Positions 42,859-51,440 of a DNA stretch of 64,000 nt are shown here, piece by piece. Below the pieces are notes generated by a model. That model saw only the letters and a list, made by a program, of their open reading frames with translations, ran no database searches and had not been told where the DNA came from. The position numbers and the translations under genes were made by a program. The stretch spans positions 1 through 64,000 of the forward strand of contig CBDDBX010000027.1 of assembly GCA_965225955.1 (NCBI GenBank). Reading direction: 5' to 3'. Source of the DNA: CBDDBX01 sp965225955 (lineage in GTDB: Bacteria; Acidobacteriota; Aminicenantia; UBA2199). Every line of letters begins with the position of its first letter. Positions within the stretch are counted from its first letter, which is position 1.

Positions 42859-43209
42859 ATCTTTAAAATTCACCCGGGGACTTCAAAATATTAACCAGTT
42901 ACGTTAAGCCTTCCATAAAAAAACCTGTTTATCTTTGCCTTTTTTCTTTTTTTTCAATTTTTGAAAAATTAATAATTGAAAAAAAAAGAGAAAAAATTTT
43001 ATTATCTATAGAAATGTATTTCCGATTAAGGTATAACAAGCTTTTAACGGCATGAACATATTTGAATTGAGAAAACGTGTTACTTTAAATTCCCTTGTGT
43101 GATTGCTTTAGTTCTTTGTTTATAAAATTGTTACATAAAGATCTGGTTCACAGTACTGGGATTATAGTTTTTCAGAGTGGGTCAGGAAATTAATTTCAAG
43201 GAGACATTT
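42859..43209 (+). promoter_or_regulatory. Long AT-rich leader region of the RRM protein gene
   Basis: About 350 bases with no gene. A T-rich arm (CTTTTTTTTCAATT, 42946-42959) pairs with AATTGAAAAAAAAAG (42974-42988) to form a long A/T stem. The rest is AT-rich with possible promoters near 43120. Long leaders are usual for cold-inducible RNA-binding protein genes, so thermal control is plausible. Confidence 0.4.
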
Positions 43210-43491
43210 ATGAGTAACAGGAAAGTTTATGTAGGGAATATCCCTTATTCAACTCAGGAAGATGATCTGACTGCTATTTTTTCAGAATGCGGTGGCATTG
43301 AAGAAATAAAAATTATCAGAGATTATGAAACCGGCAGATCAAAGGGTTTTGCATTTATCACATTTGAAACACCAGAAGGAATGCAGAGTGCACTTGCAAA
43401 AGATGGTAATGACATGGGTGGAAGAAACCTCAGAGTTAATGAAGCCGAAAACAAAAGAAGAAACTCAGACAATTTTCGTAAAAACTATTAA
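43210..43491 (+). CDS. RRM-domain RNA-binding protein
   Basis: A 93-residue single RNA-recognition motif. RNP2 is VYVGNI and RNP1 is KGFAFITF, with the aromatic residues that stack on RNA present. A short charged C-terminal tail follows. The true start is the ATG at 43210, preceded by AAGGAGAC; the frame is open upstream to 43177. Small RRM proteins of this type in bacteria bind single-stranded RNA and are often induced by cold, though targets are unknown. Confidence 0.92.
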   Translation: MSNRKVYVGNIPYSTQEDDLTAIFSECGGIEEIKIIRDYETGRSKGFAFITFETPEGMQSALAKDGNDMGGRNLRVNEAENKRRNSDNFRKNY

Positions 43492-43562
43492 TTGAGCTTT
43501 TAAGTATAAATTTGCTTTAGTTTCGATCTTAGAGAGAATTTAATCTGTATCTGTTTTGAAAA

Positions 43563-43580
43563 TCCCGGAGTCTTCCGGGA
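43563..43580 (+). terminator. Hairpin after the RRM gene
   Basis: A 7-bp perfect stem TCCCGGA / TCCGGGA with GTCT loop. The following T run is weak. Confidence 0.5.
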
Positions 43581-43604
43581 GTAGTTAGTTGTAGATTTGA
43601 TTCC

Positions 43605-44096
43605 ATGAAAAAAACATTGATTGTTTATACCACCAATCATGGTACTACTGAGAAAGCAGCAAAGATGATTTCTGATCATTTATCCGGTTCTGCTCAAATG
43701 ATAAATATCAAAAAAGAGAAGATACCGGACGTTAATCTGTACGATCAGGTCATTATTGGTGGTTCAATTTATGCAGGTAAGACGGGGCGGCGTCTTATTC
43801 GATTCTGCAGAGAAAATCTTGATATTCTTATTAAGAAAAATATAGCTCTTTTTATCTGCTGTTTTGAGCAGTCACCTAAAAGAGAAGAGCAGTTTGCTGC
43901 CTCATTTCCGGTTGAACTGAGGAGGGTATCTCTTATTGACGGTTTTTTCGGTGGAGAGTTCATTGTTAATGATATGAACTTTTTCGAAAAGCTTGTCGTT
44001 AAAAAGGTGGCTTCAGCAAAATCATCTGTATCTTTCTTTGATAAAGAAGCAGTAGGTGTTTTTGCTGAAGGATTCAGGCGAAGGTGTGAGTTCTAA
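43605..44096 (+). CDS. Flavodoxin-domain protein (HemG-like)
   Basis: A 163-residue flavodoxin fold. The FMN phosphate loop is visible as TTNHGTTEKAA and the second loop as IIGGSIYAGKTGRR. It resembles the small HemG-type protoporphyrinogen oxidase and other menaquinone-linked flavodoxin-like proteins more than electron-carrier flavodoxins, but no heme genes are near. It has no signal peptide. Its stop codon interlocks with that of the convergent SRPBCC gene. Confidence 0.82.
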   Translation: MKKTLIVYTTNHGTTEKAAKMISDHLSGSAQMINIKKEKIPDVNLYDQVIIGGSIYAGKTGRRLIRFCRENLDILIKKNIALFICCFEQSPKREEQFAASFPVELRRVSLIDGFFGGEFIVNDMNFFEKLVVKKVASAKSSVSFFDKEAVGVFAEGFRRRCEF

Positions 44097-44746
44097 ACAG
44101 CAGTTTTAAGGGCTTCTCTCAGTTCTAGGCATTTTGCTTCAACTTTTTCCGGGGATTTTTTCTTAAATTCCACGACGAAGTTCTTAAGAGCATTAATTGT
44201 TTTTTTGACCTCTTTTACTACTTTACTTTTGAAGAGTCCGGCAAAAACAGATTTAGGTACAACGAAACTCTTGTATATCAGAATAGTACGATTCCCGGAA
44301 GGAATGAATCTGGCCCATCCCTTACTGTCTTTGGCAGAACTTGAACTTACCTGATACCAGCTGATTATGTAGCTGTTATCATCTCTGGATATAACATTCC
44401 CTGTAACATATTTTGAATTGGCTGCAGGAAATGGCAGATCCATTTCAAAATCAACATGTTTTTCGACAGGGGAGATAATCTTTACGATATCTGCTTTTAT
44501 GAGTCTTGGAACATAAGTCTTCTGCAGAGGATAATCTGTAAATATTGCCATAGCTTCCTCAGCTGTAGATTCAATAGTGTCATAAATGATTACTTCAGGC
44601 CAGACAAAGCCTTTCAGTTTTGTAACAACTGCTACCTGCTCGCCTTTAAGAGCTTTTTCAACCATAGATTCATCAGGTGTGAATTCGGTATTTGAAAAGA
44701 GAAAGCCTGAAGTCAGTACAAAAAAAATAAAAATCCTTGTTAACAT
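44093..44746 (-). CDS. Secreted SRPBCC/START-like protein
   Basis: About 217 residues with a signal peptide (about 1-19) and a helix-grip SRPBCC/START-type domain: the pattern VIIYDTIESTAEEAMAIFTDYPLQKTYVPRLIKADIVK matches polyketide-cyclase/START sequences that hold a hydrophobic ligand in a deep pocket. It also has a charged helical C-terminus. The start at 44746 has GGGAG 5 nt upstream; an in-frame ATG at 44758 is less likely. Lipid or other hydrophobic ligand binding in the periplasm is inferred. Confidence 0.75.
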   Translation of the reverse strand: MLTRIFIFFVLTSGFLFSNTEFTPDESMVEKALKGEQVAVVTKLKGFVWPEVIIYDTIESTAEEAMAIFTDYPLQKTYVPRLIKADIVKIISPVEKHVDFEMDLPFPAANSKYVTGNVISRDDNSYIISWYQVSSSSAKDSKGWARFIPSGNRTILIYKSFVVPKSVFAGLFKSKVVKEVKKTINALKNFVVEFKKKSPEKVEAKCLELREALKTAV

Positions 44747-44873
44747 ATTTACTCCCATAATTAAAAAAACATTATAGCCTATTGAAAGGGAAGGTGCTAC
44801 TCAATACCCGCTTTTATACGGATTTAAAATATTAAACCCCTACATTTATCTATCATCCAAACCAACCCCTGAA

Positions 44874-44902
44874 TTGCTAAAAAACAGGTGCTATGTTATA
44901 TT
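44874..44902 (+). promoter_or_regulatory. Leaderless promoter of the NAD synthetase amidase gene
   Basis: TTGCTA (44874-44879), 17-nt spacer, TATATT (44897-44902), then TGGCAG and the ATG at 44909. Confidence 0.7.
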
Positions 44903-44908
44903 TGGCAG

Positions 44909-45751
44909 ATGAAAATCAGAGCAATACAATTCGCCCCTGTTCTGGGGAATATGGATAAGAATTTTGAGTTCCATGTCGAGAAAATAGAAGCAGCAGCTGT
45001 TGATGGAGTTGACCTTATTATTTTCCCTGAACTCAGTATTACAGGTTACGATCTGAAGGATCTTGTTTATGAAAATTCATTTAATAAAGATCATAAAATG
45101 CACAGAGAGTTTCTCAGGTTAAGTAAAAGTACGGATATTCTTATTGGAGCCCCCTGGGAAGAAGAAGCGGGAATAATCTATAATGCAGCAATTCTCTATT
45201 CTGCCGGTGAAGTTGTACATATTCATAAGAAGGTTCAGCTTCCCAATTTCGGAATGTTTGAGGAAGCAATGAATTTCAGAAAGGGAGATAGTTTTATGGC
45301 TTTCCCTTACAGAGGCTTTACTGCGGGAATCATAATCTGTCGTGAAATTCTCTTTCCATCTATTGCCTGGCTCTACTTTATGCAGAAAACAGACCTGCTT
45401 CTTGGAATATCAAACAGTCCTTTCAGAGGCCTGGGGGATAAAGGATTCTCTTCTCTGTCTCTCTGGGAAAGAGCTGGTGAGGTTAATGCTGTTAACTACC
45501 ATCAGAACTATCTCTTTGTAAACAGAACGGGGTTTGAAAATGGTATGGGATTTGGAGGCGGCTCGTTCTATGCAGCTCCAGGTAAAGGTATTGTTGATAA
45601 GTGTCTCTATTTTGATGCAGATGAGATGGATGTGGAATTTGAACCGGATGCTGCAAGAAATGCAAGATTTTCAGCTAACTATCTCAGAGACGAAAATCCT
45701 GAAATAATAATGAATGAGTTGAAGAGGATTACAGATGTTCACAATAGATAA
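44909..45751 (+). CDS. Nitrilase-family glutamine amidase, NadE partner
   Basis: About 280 residues of a carbon-nitrogen hydrolase (nitrilase) domain with the catalytic Glu in IIFPELSITGYD, Lys in HIHKKVQLPNFGMFEE and Cys in GIIICREILF. In most bacteria this domain is the N-terminal half of glutamine-dependent NAD synthetase; here it is a separate gene overlapping the synthetase gene by 17 nt. It should hydrolyse glutamine and channel ammonia to its partner. The ATG at 44909, with no Shine-Dalgarno, fits the promoter spacing; an upstream GTG at 44888 is less likely. Confidence 0.88.
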   Translation: MKIRAIQFAPVLGNMDKNFEFHVEKIEAAAVDGVDLIIFPELSITGYDLKDLVYENSFNKDHKMHREFLRLSKSTDILIGAPWEEEAGIIYNAAILYSAGEVVHIHKKVQLPNFGMFEEAMNFRKGDSFMAFPYRGFTAGIIICREILFPSIAWLYFMQKTDLLLGISNSPFRGLGDKGFSSLSLWERAGEVNAVNYHQNYLFVNRTGFENGMGFGGGSFYAAPGKGIVDKCLYFDADEMDVEFEPDAARNARFSANYLRDENPEIIMNELKRITDVHNR

Positions 45752-46550
45752 TAGTGTTACAGAGCATGTGCTATGTAGTTTTATAAAGGATAATGTGCAT
45801 AAAAACGGTTTTAAAAAAGCCATTCTCGGAGTTTCCGGTGGTCTGGATTCCGCTGTTGTGGTTACTCTTTGCGCAAAGGCTCTTGGTTCTGAAAATGTGC
45901 ATGGAATCCTGATGCCTTATAAGCTGTCTTCAAAAGAGAGTCTTGAGGATGGAGAAAAGATCTGTAAGCAGCTTAATGTATCTTATGATGTAATTGAGAT
46001 TACAGACTCTGTAGATGCGTATTTTTCAAAGTTTCCCCCTGAGCATCCAATGCAGCTTGGTAATAAGTGTGCACGGGAAAGGATGTCAGTACTTTATGAC
46101 TTCTCAGACAGAAAGAGAGCGCTTGTTGCAGGAACATCCAATAAGAGTGAACTTCTGATTGGCTACTCTACAATCTGGGGAGATTCAGCAGCAGCATTCA
46201 TGCCTATCGGAGATCTTTACAAAACCCAGATTTTTACCTTTGCAGAATACCTTGGTGTTCCTGAATCCATAGTAAAAAAACAGCCATCAGCTGACTTGTG
46301 GGAAAACCAGACTGATGAAGGGGAGATCGGTTTTACATACAGAAGACTTGATGAGATTCTCATGCGTTATGTGGACTGGAGAATGACACCTGAGCAGATT
46401 GTAGAAGATGGCTATGGTGAAGAGGATGTGCAGAGAGTTATAAAACTTATTGTTAATTCACAATATAAGAGAACCATGCCATCAGTGGCAAAGCTTCAGA
46501 ACAGAACTATAGGCATCGATTTCAGAATGCCCCGGGACTGGAAGAGGTAG
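45735..46550 (+). CDS. nadE: NAD synthetase (separate synthetase subunit)
   Basis: A 271-residue NadE domain. The PP-loop is visible as GVSGGLDSAVVVTLCAKALG, with ARERMSVLYDFSDRKRALVAGTSNKSELLIGYSTIWGDS as the substrate block and KQPSADLWENQTDEGEIGFTY near the C-terminus. It adenylates and amidates nicotinic acid adenine dinucleotide to NAD. Overlap with the amidase gene indicates a two-protein, glutamine-using complex rather than the usual fused enzyme. It is followed after 1 nt by rsmI. Confidence 0.94.
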   Translation: MFTIDNSVTEHVLCSFIKDNVHKNGFKKAILGVSGGLDSAVVVTLCAKALGSENVHGILMPYKLSSKESLEDGEKICKQLNVSYDVIEITDSVDAYFSKFPPEHPMQLGNKCARERMSVLYDFSDRKRALVAGTSNKSELLIGYSTIWGDSAAAFMPIGDLYKTQIFTFAEYLGVPESIVKKQPSADLWENQTDEGEIGFTYRRLDEILMRYVDWRMTPEQIVEDGYGEEDVQRVIKLIVNSQYKRTMPSVAKLQNRTIGIDFRMPRDWKR

Positions 46551-46551
46551 T

Positions 46552-47343
46552 GTGACTCTCTATCTTGTTCCGGTTCCTGTTGGTAACCTCGATGATATAA
46601 CCCTGCGTGCAGTAAAAATCCTTAAAGATGTGGATTTTATTATTGCAGAAGATACCAGATACTCTCTTAAACTCCTTAACCACCTGGATATAAGAAAACG
46701 GATGGTTAGCTATTACAGACCAAAGGAGCATGAAAAAGCAGGACGTATTGCAGATGAGATAGAGAAGGGGGCAACAGCAGCCCTTATTACTGACTGTGGG
46801 TCTCCATGTATCTCTGATCCGGGATATGTACTTGTAAATGAAGTGGTTTCAAGAGGAATAGATATCGTTGCCCTACCGGGGCCAACAGCTTTTGTACCAG
46901 CACTTTCAGCTTCAGGTATAGTAACGGATCGATTTCTTTTTGCAGGTTTTCCGCCCCGTAAAAAAGGGGAACTGATTAAATTCTTTGAAAAACTTGAAAA
47001 TGAAACTGCTACAATGATTTTTTATGAATCCCCTAAGAGAGTTGAGGCTTTTCTCAGAGTTGCTGCAGAAGTTTTTGGAGAAAGGAAATTTGTACTGGCC
47101 AAAGAGTTAAGCAAAAAGAATGAAAAATACATCAGGGGAAATCTTTGCAGCATAGATGAGGTTCTTGAGAATGAGGTGCTTCTTGGGGAGTTTGTGGTTA
47201 TTCTTGAGGGAACTGTGGAAAGCAGCAGAGAAGAAGTACCGGAACTCAGTTCAATTGATGATATCTATGCCTATTTTATGAAAAAATACGGAATATCCAA
47301 AAACACCATTAAACAAATATTTATGACCAGAAACAGCAAATAG
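46552..47343 (+). CDS. rsmI: 16S rRNA (cytidine-1402-2'-O)-methyltransferase RsmI
   Basis: A 263-residue RsmI-type SAM methyltransferase of the tetrapyrrole-methylase fold: LYLVPVPVGNLDDITLRAV, IIAEDTRYSLKLLNHL, TDCGSPCISDPGYVLV and IVALPGPTAFVPAL are all present. It methylates C1402 of 16S rRNA at the 2'-O position. The start is a GTG 1 nt after the nadE stop, implying coupled translation. The length is slightly short of E. coli (286), losing only the variable end. Confidence 0.93.
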   Translation: MTLYLVPVPVGNLDDITLRAVKILKDVDFIIAEDTRYSLKLLNHLDIRKRMVSYYRPKEHEKAGRIADEIEKGATAALITDCGSPCISDPGYVLVNEVVSRGIDIVALPGPTAFVPALSASGIVTDRFLFAGFPPRKKGELIKFFEKLENETATMIFYESPKRVEAFLRVAAEVFGERKFVLAKELSKKNEKYIRGNLCSIDEVLENEVLLGEFVVILEGTVESSREEVPELSSIDDIYAYFMKKYGISKNTIKQIFMTRNSK

Positions 47344-47381
47344 AGCAGTAATTGTAAGAATTATGCTGTTTCTTTCTTCAA

Positions 47382-47410
47382 TTTACTTAAATAGTCATTA
47401 ATGATATAAT
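47382..47410 (+). promoter_or_regulatory. Promoter of the deoxynucleoside kinase/pan operon
   Basis: TTTACT (47382-47387), 17-nt spacer, TATAAT (47405-47410), only nine bases before the ATG at 47420. A GGAG lies inside those nine bases, so the leader is probably 2-3 nt. Confidence 0.65.
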
Positions 47411-47419
47411 TCACGGAGT

Positions 47420-48058
47420 ATGAAAAGGCTGAAATATATTGTAGTTGATGGGCTTGTGAAGTCTGGTAAAACAGAACTCGCCAGAATCCTTTCTGAAAGA
47501 CTTGGAGGGCGACTATTACTTGATAATACTGAGAGTCCTTTTGCATCAGATTTCTGTAATGGCCTCAATAGTGGTGATAGTTCCAGTTTTCTTAAGCATC
47601 AGCTGATTTTCCTTCTTAACAGATATCAGCAGCAGACAGAAGCTGCTCAGAAAGGACTGTTTCATAAACTGACAATAAGTGACTATATATTTCTCCGTGA
47701 TGCTATTTATGCGCACTCTGTACTTAGTGATGAAGAGCTTAAACTCTATAAAAAAATGTTTGAGTTTCTTTCCAAAGATTCGGTAAAACCTGATCTTGCA
47801 GTATATCTCCAACTCTCATATTCAGAAATGCTCAAGAGAATAAAAGAGAACGGTACAGAGGCTGAGAAGAAAATCCCCCGTGAATACTGGAGGGATGTTT
47901 TTGAATCGTACAATTTCTATTTCTTCAATTACAAGTTGTCTCCTCTTCTGGTTGTTAATATGGAAAAACTTGATCTTAACGATGAGAAAGAGGTGGATAA
48001 TCTGGTGAATGAAATTTTAAACCATACAACAGGAACCAGTTACTATGCACCAGCCTAG
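47420..48058 (+). CDS. Deoxynucleoside kinase-like P-loop kinase
   Basis: A 212-residue kinase with Walker A DGLVKSGKTELA, an early acidic/aromatic region typical of the dNK group and SDYIFLRDAIYAH (the D-R pair of the ERS-like motif). The region KRIKENGTEAEKKIP is the likely LID. Members phosphorylate deoxyadenosine, deoxyguanosine or deoxycytidine in the salvage pathway. Substrate not assignable by eye; thymidylate kinase is less likely because of the motif order. It overlaps panB by 14 nt. Confidence 0.8.
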   Translation: MKRLKYIVVDGLVKSGKTELARILSERLGGRLLLDNTESPFASDFCNGLNSGDSSSFLKHQLIFLLNRYQQQTEAAQKGLFHKLTISDYIFLRDAIYAHSVLSDEELKLYKKMFEFLSKDSVKPDLAVYLQLSYSEMLKRIKENGTEAEKKIPREYWRDVFESYNFYFFNYKLSPLLVVNMEKLDLNDEKEVDNLVNEILNHTTGTSYYAPA

Positions 48059-48902
48059 AAAAGTTACTGCAAAATCCTTAAAACGTATCAAAAAGAACGG
48101 TGGCAGAATCTCTGCCATAACAGCCTATGATTATACAATGGCTTCCATTGTTTCGAGAGCCGGAATAGATATCATTCTCGTAGGGGATTCTCTCGGAATG
48201 GTTCTTCAGGGAGCCCCTCATACACTTAAAGTGACTATGGATCAGGTAGTTTATCATACTACCATGGTTTCATCGGCTAAACCTGAAGCTCTTGTAATTG
48301 CAGATATGCCTTACGGCTCTTACCACGTTTCTGAAGAAGAGAGTGTAAGAAATGCTCTCAGATTCATAAAAGAGGGGGGCGCGGAGGCTGTAAAGCTGGA
48401 AGGGGGGGATAAAAGATTATCCCATATAAAGAGCATTCTTAATGCAGAGATACCTGTAATGGGGCATCTGGGACTGACTCCCCAGTCAGTGCATTCGATA
48501 GGTGGATTCAGAGTACAGGGTAAAATTAAAAGAAGAGCCCGGGAGATATTTGATCAGGCACTCCGTCTACAGGATGCAGGAATATTTGCTCTTCTTCTTG
48601 AGTCTATTCCTTATGAACTTGGTAAAAAGATCTCAGAAACTCTTGAAATCCCATGTATCGGTATTGGTGCCGGCGCCGGCTGTGATGGGCAGATTCTGGT
48701 ATGCAATGATCTTCTGGGACTTACAGATATGTACATGCCGAGTTTTGTACGGAAATATGCCAGCCTTAACAGTACAATTGAAGATGCTGTTAAGACATAT
48801 ATTGGGGAGATAAAGAACGGAGAATTCCCGGGTGAAAAAGAGACCACCTATCTTAATAGTGATATAGAGGAATTTCTTAATGATAATAGTAAAAAAAATT
48901 GA
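48045..48902 (+). CDS. panB: 3-methyl-2-oxobutanoate hydroxymethyltransferase
   Basis: A 285-residue PanB TIM barrel. Conserved pieces are ITAYDYTMASIVSRAGIDIILVGDSLGMV (metal Asp in VGDS), IADMPYGSY, KLEGG, MGHLGLTPQSVH and GIGAGAGCDGQILV. It adds a hydroxymethyl group from methylene-tetrahydrofolate to ketoisovalerate in the first step of pantoate synthesis. It overlaps panC by 23 nt, forming a panBC unit. Confidence 0.96.
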   Translation: MHQPRKVTAKSLKRIKKNGGRISAITAYDYTMASIVSRAGIDIILVGDSLGMVLQGAPHTLKVTMDQVVYHTTMVSSAKPEALVIADMPYGSYHVSEEESVRNALRFIKEGGAEAVKLEGGDKRLSHIKSILNAEIPVMGHLGLTPQSVHSIGGFRVQGKIKRRAREIFDQALRLQDAGIFALLLESIPYELGKKISETLEIPCIGIGAGAGCDGQILVCNDLLGLTDMYMPSFVRKYASLNSTIEDAVKTYIGEIKNGEFPGEKETTYLNSDIEEFLNDNSKKN

Positions 48903-49722
48903 TGAACTGAAATCAATTCTGCGAAATGATCACAAATCAACAGGATTTGTGCCAACAATGGGTTACCTCCATGAGGGGCATCTGAGTCTTGTAAAGGAGT
49001 CTGTCAGGCAGAATCAGAGAACAGTAGTTTCTATATATGTAAATCCTTCACAGTTTGGCGCAGGGGAAGATCTTGATAAATATCCAAGAGATATTGAGAG
49101 AGATATTGAGTTACTGGAGAGAGAAGGAACAGATATCCTTTTCCTGCCGGATAACAGAGAGATGTACCCTGCTGGTTATCTTACCTGGACTGAAGTATCA
49201 GAGCTGGACTCCCATCTATGTGGAGCTTCAAGACCTGATCACTTCAAAGGGGTTGTAACAATAGTTCTTAAATTTTTCAATATTGTAAGACCAGATAGAG
49301 CCTATATGGGACTTAAGGATGCACAGCAATACATAATTATCAGGAGAATGGTAAAAGATCTTAATCTGGATACAGATGTTGTAGGAATGCCTCTTGTAAG
49401 AGACAGAGATGGTATTGCTCTGTCCTCCAGAAACAGATACCTCTCTGAGATTCAGCGTAATCAGGCCTTATGTCTCAGTCGTAGCCTGAAGAAGATCAGG
49501 GCTTCTGTTGAGAATGGTGTGACTTCTGTTGAGAAACTCAGAGAAATAGTAGAAAATGAAATATCAGAAAGCAGTGAGGCTGTAATAGATTACCTGGCCT
49601 TTGTATCAGTTAAAACTCTTGAGCCTCTTTCAGAAATAGATATTGACGGGAGCCTTATTGCTATGGCTGTCAGATTTGGAAAAACAAGATTAATAGATAA
49701 TTTAATTTTAGGAGATATATAG
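48880..49722 (+). CDS. panC: Pantothenate synthetase
   Basis: A 280-residue PanC. Motifs are GFVPTMGYLHEGHLSLVKES (HIGH-like), VVSIYVNPSQFGAGEDLDKYPRD, GASRPDHFKGVVTIVLKFF, YMGLKDAQQYIIIRRMV and RDRDGIALSSRNRYLS. It joins pantoate and beta-alanine using ATP. Overlap with panB and abutment with the PanD-like gene give a panBCD-type order. The source of beta-alanine is uncertain because the PanD-like protein looks inactive. Confidence 0.96.
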   Translation: MIIVKKIDELKSILRNDHKSTGFVPTMGYLHEGHLSLVKESVRQNQRTVVSIYVNPSQFGAGEDLDKYPRDIERDIELLEREGTDILFLPDNREMYPAGYLTWTEVSELDSHLCGASRPDHFKGVVTIVLKFFNIVRPDRAYMGLKDAQQYIIIRRMVKDLNLDTDVVGMPLVRDRDGIALSSRNRYLSEIQRNQALCLSRSLKKIRASVENGVTSVEKLREIVENEISESSEAVIDYLAFVSVKTLEPLSEIDIDGSLIAMAVRFGKTRLIDNLILGDI

Positions 49723-50088
49723 ATGTTAATTGCACTTTTGTCTGCGCGTATAGATAATCTCAAAGTAACATCCGGCAGTTATGCAGTTCCACTTGCTGTT
49801 GGTATTGATGGTGATATTGTTGAAAAAGCAGGCATAAAAGATTATCAGGAGATCAGGGTATATAATAGAAAAAGTGGTAAGAGTGTAACTGGTTATGCTG
49901 TTTCTCTGCCGGAAGGTTCAGGTAGGGTTGAACTGGATAGTGCCTCTTTTGGTGCAGAAGCCGGAGATGTGCTTGTAATTTCTGCTTTCAGCTATCTGCC
50001 TGAAAAGGATCTTGGGTCCAGAGATATAAATATTGTACACGTTGATGAAAATAACGCCATAGCCCGGGTATCTACTGGAAAAATTTAA
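49723..50088 (+). CDS. PanD-like protein without the self-cleavage site
   Basis: A 121-residue protein directly after panC and of PanD length. It aligns without gaps to the N-terminus of E. coli PanD through the shared K14-V15-T16 and I28-D29, but the cleavage pair Gly24-Ser25, which generates the pyruvoyl cofactor, is Leu-Ala here (SYAVPLAVGIDGDI). Lys9 is Arg, His11 is Asp and Arg54 is Ser; Tyr58 remains. The fold-diagnostic GAEAGDVLVISAF remains. As read it cannot make a pyruvoyl group by the known route. It may be a structural or regulatory descendant, or use another chemistry. The alignment was done by eye from memory of the E. coli sequence. Confidence 0.75.
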   Translation: MLIALLSARIDNLKVTSGSYAVPLAVGIDGDIVEKAGIKDYQEIRVYNRKSGKSVTGYAVSLPEGSGRVELDSASFGAEAGDVLVISAFSYLPEKDLGSRDINIVHVDENNAIARVSTGKI

Positions 50089-50105
50089 TTGGAGACAGGA
50101 GAATA

Positions 50106-50414
50106 ATGATGAACGACGGATATTGTGAGACAGATTCAGAAGTAATTTTTATGGAAGATCTGAAGCAGGAGTTTCTTGAAGGTATACCTGAACAAATTAA
50201 GGATATGCGAAGCTTTCTTACAGAAGGAGAGCTTGATGAAGTAACCAGAATAGCTCACGATATAAAGGGGACAGCCGGAGTTTTTGATATGGATGAAGGG
50301 TCTGATATAGCACTTTCTCTACAGGTAGCTTCTGCTGAGGATCGCCTGGAAGATTGTGTTGTACTTGTTGAGAAGCTGGCCTGCTATATGAGAGCTAAAG
50401 GAGCTTCTATTTAA
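50106..50414 (+). CDS. Hpt-domain phosphotransfer protein
   Basis: A 102-residue stand-alone histidine phosphotransfer domain. The phospho-acceptor is in RIAHDIKGTAGVFDM, matching the Hpt pattern A-H-x-x-K-G-x-A. It should relay phosphate between a hybrid kinase receiver and a downstream response regulator. It lies 18 nt after the PanD-like gene, with AGGAG upstream, and 26 nt before the PfkB gene, so it travels in a metabolic operon. No adjacent hybrid kinase; those at 1-1431 and 27393-29642 are candidates. Confidence 0.87.
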   Translation: MMNDGYCETDSEVIFMEDLKQEFLEGIPEQIKDMRSFLTEGELDEVTRIAHDIKGTAGVFDMDEGSDIALSLQVASAEDRLEDCVVLVEKLACYMRAKGASI

Positions 50415-50439
50415 AATTTGATAATACTGGAGAAAAAAA

Positions 50440-51423
50440 ATGAAGAAAATTACGGGAATTGGAAATGCTCTTGTGGATATACTGATTAGAACAGAAGAGA
50501 GTGTACTTGATAAAAACGAGCTGCCTAAAGGTAGTATGATACTTGTTGATAGTGACAGATCACTTTCAATACAGAAGAGTCTTGAGAACGAGCAAAAAGA
50601 TATGTCATCAGGTGGATCAGTTGCCAATACTATAAGAGGCATTGCTGATCTGGGTGGTAAAGCAGGATATATAGGTAAAGTAGGGAATGACCAGTATGGT
50701 GATTTCTATGAAAACTATATGAGAGATAAAGGAATTGAGACATTTGTAGGAAGAGGTAATGAACGTACAGGATGTTGTACTGTACTTATAACAGAAGACA
50801 GCGAAAGAACTTTTGCCACATACCTTGGCGCAGCAATTGAGCTGGGAGTAGATGATATTACTGAAGATCTTTTCAAAGGTTACTCATACTTTCATATAGA
50901 AGGGTATCTTGTACAGAATAAACCTATGCTGGATAAAGCAATGGAAGTTGCTAAAGCTGCGGGTGTAACCTGTTCAATAGATCTGGCAAGTTATAATATG
51001 GTGGATGAGAACAGAGAATACTATCTGAAAAAGATCGCTGAATCTATAGATATTGTTTTTGCAAATGAAGAAGAAGCTGCTTCTCTTACTGGTAAACAGA
51101 ATCCTGCAGAAGCACTTGAAATAATTGCAGAGATGACTGAAATTGCTGTGGTAAAATGCGGTGGTGATGGATCTCTCATTGCTGTCGGGAATGAAAGATA
51201 TACAGTTGCACCTTTCAAAGTTGAAGCTGTTGATACAACCGGAGCAGGTGACTACTATGCAGCTGGTTTTCTCTATGGCCTTGCAGCGGGGTACTCTTAT
51301 GAAGAGAGTGGAATGATTGGTTCACGTCTTGCTTCAGAAGTAGTAAGAATTATAGGTACAACTCTTAGTGAAGAGAAAATAGATGAGATAAATAAGTGGG
51401 TTAAATCTGAACTGAAAAAATAA
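50440..51423 (+). CDS. PfkB-family sugar/nucleoside kinase (adenosine kinase-like)
   Basis: A 327-residue ribokinase-fold kinase. PfkB signature 1 is SSGGSVANTIRGIADLGGKAGYIGKVGND and signature 2 is VDTTGAGDYYAAGFLYGL with the catalytic Asp in GAGD. The substrate block GNALVDILI and the ELGVDDITEDLF region resemble adenosine kinases and related bacterial PfkB proteins. Substrate not certain. It has GGAG upstream and ends at a bidirectional hairpin shared with the convergent CheZ-like gene. Confidence 0.88.
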   Translation: MKKITGIGNALVDILIRTEESVLDKNELPKGSMILVDSDRSLSIQKSLENEQKDMSSGGSVANTIRGIADLGGKAGYIGKVGNDQYGDFYENYMRDKGIETFVGRGNERTGCCTVLITEDSERTFATYLGAAIELGVDDITEDLFKGYSYFHIEGYLVQNKPMLDKAMEVAKAAGVTCSIDLASYNMVDENREYYLKKIAESIDIVFANEEEAASLTGKQNPAEALEIIAEMTEIAVVKCGGDGSLIAVGNERYTVAPFKVEAVDTTGAGDYYAAGFLYGLAAGYSYEESGMIGSRLASEVVRIIGTTLSEEKIDEINKWVKSELKK

Positions 51424-51440
51424 CCCGGTAAAATATTGAG

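Noticed and set aside
50106..50414. Hpt gene as part of the pantothenate pathway
   Set aside because: The AHDIKGTAG motif is a clear phosphotransfer site; operon position alone does not make it metabolic.
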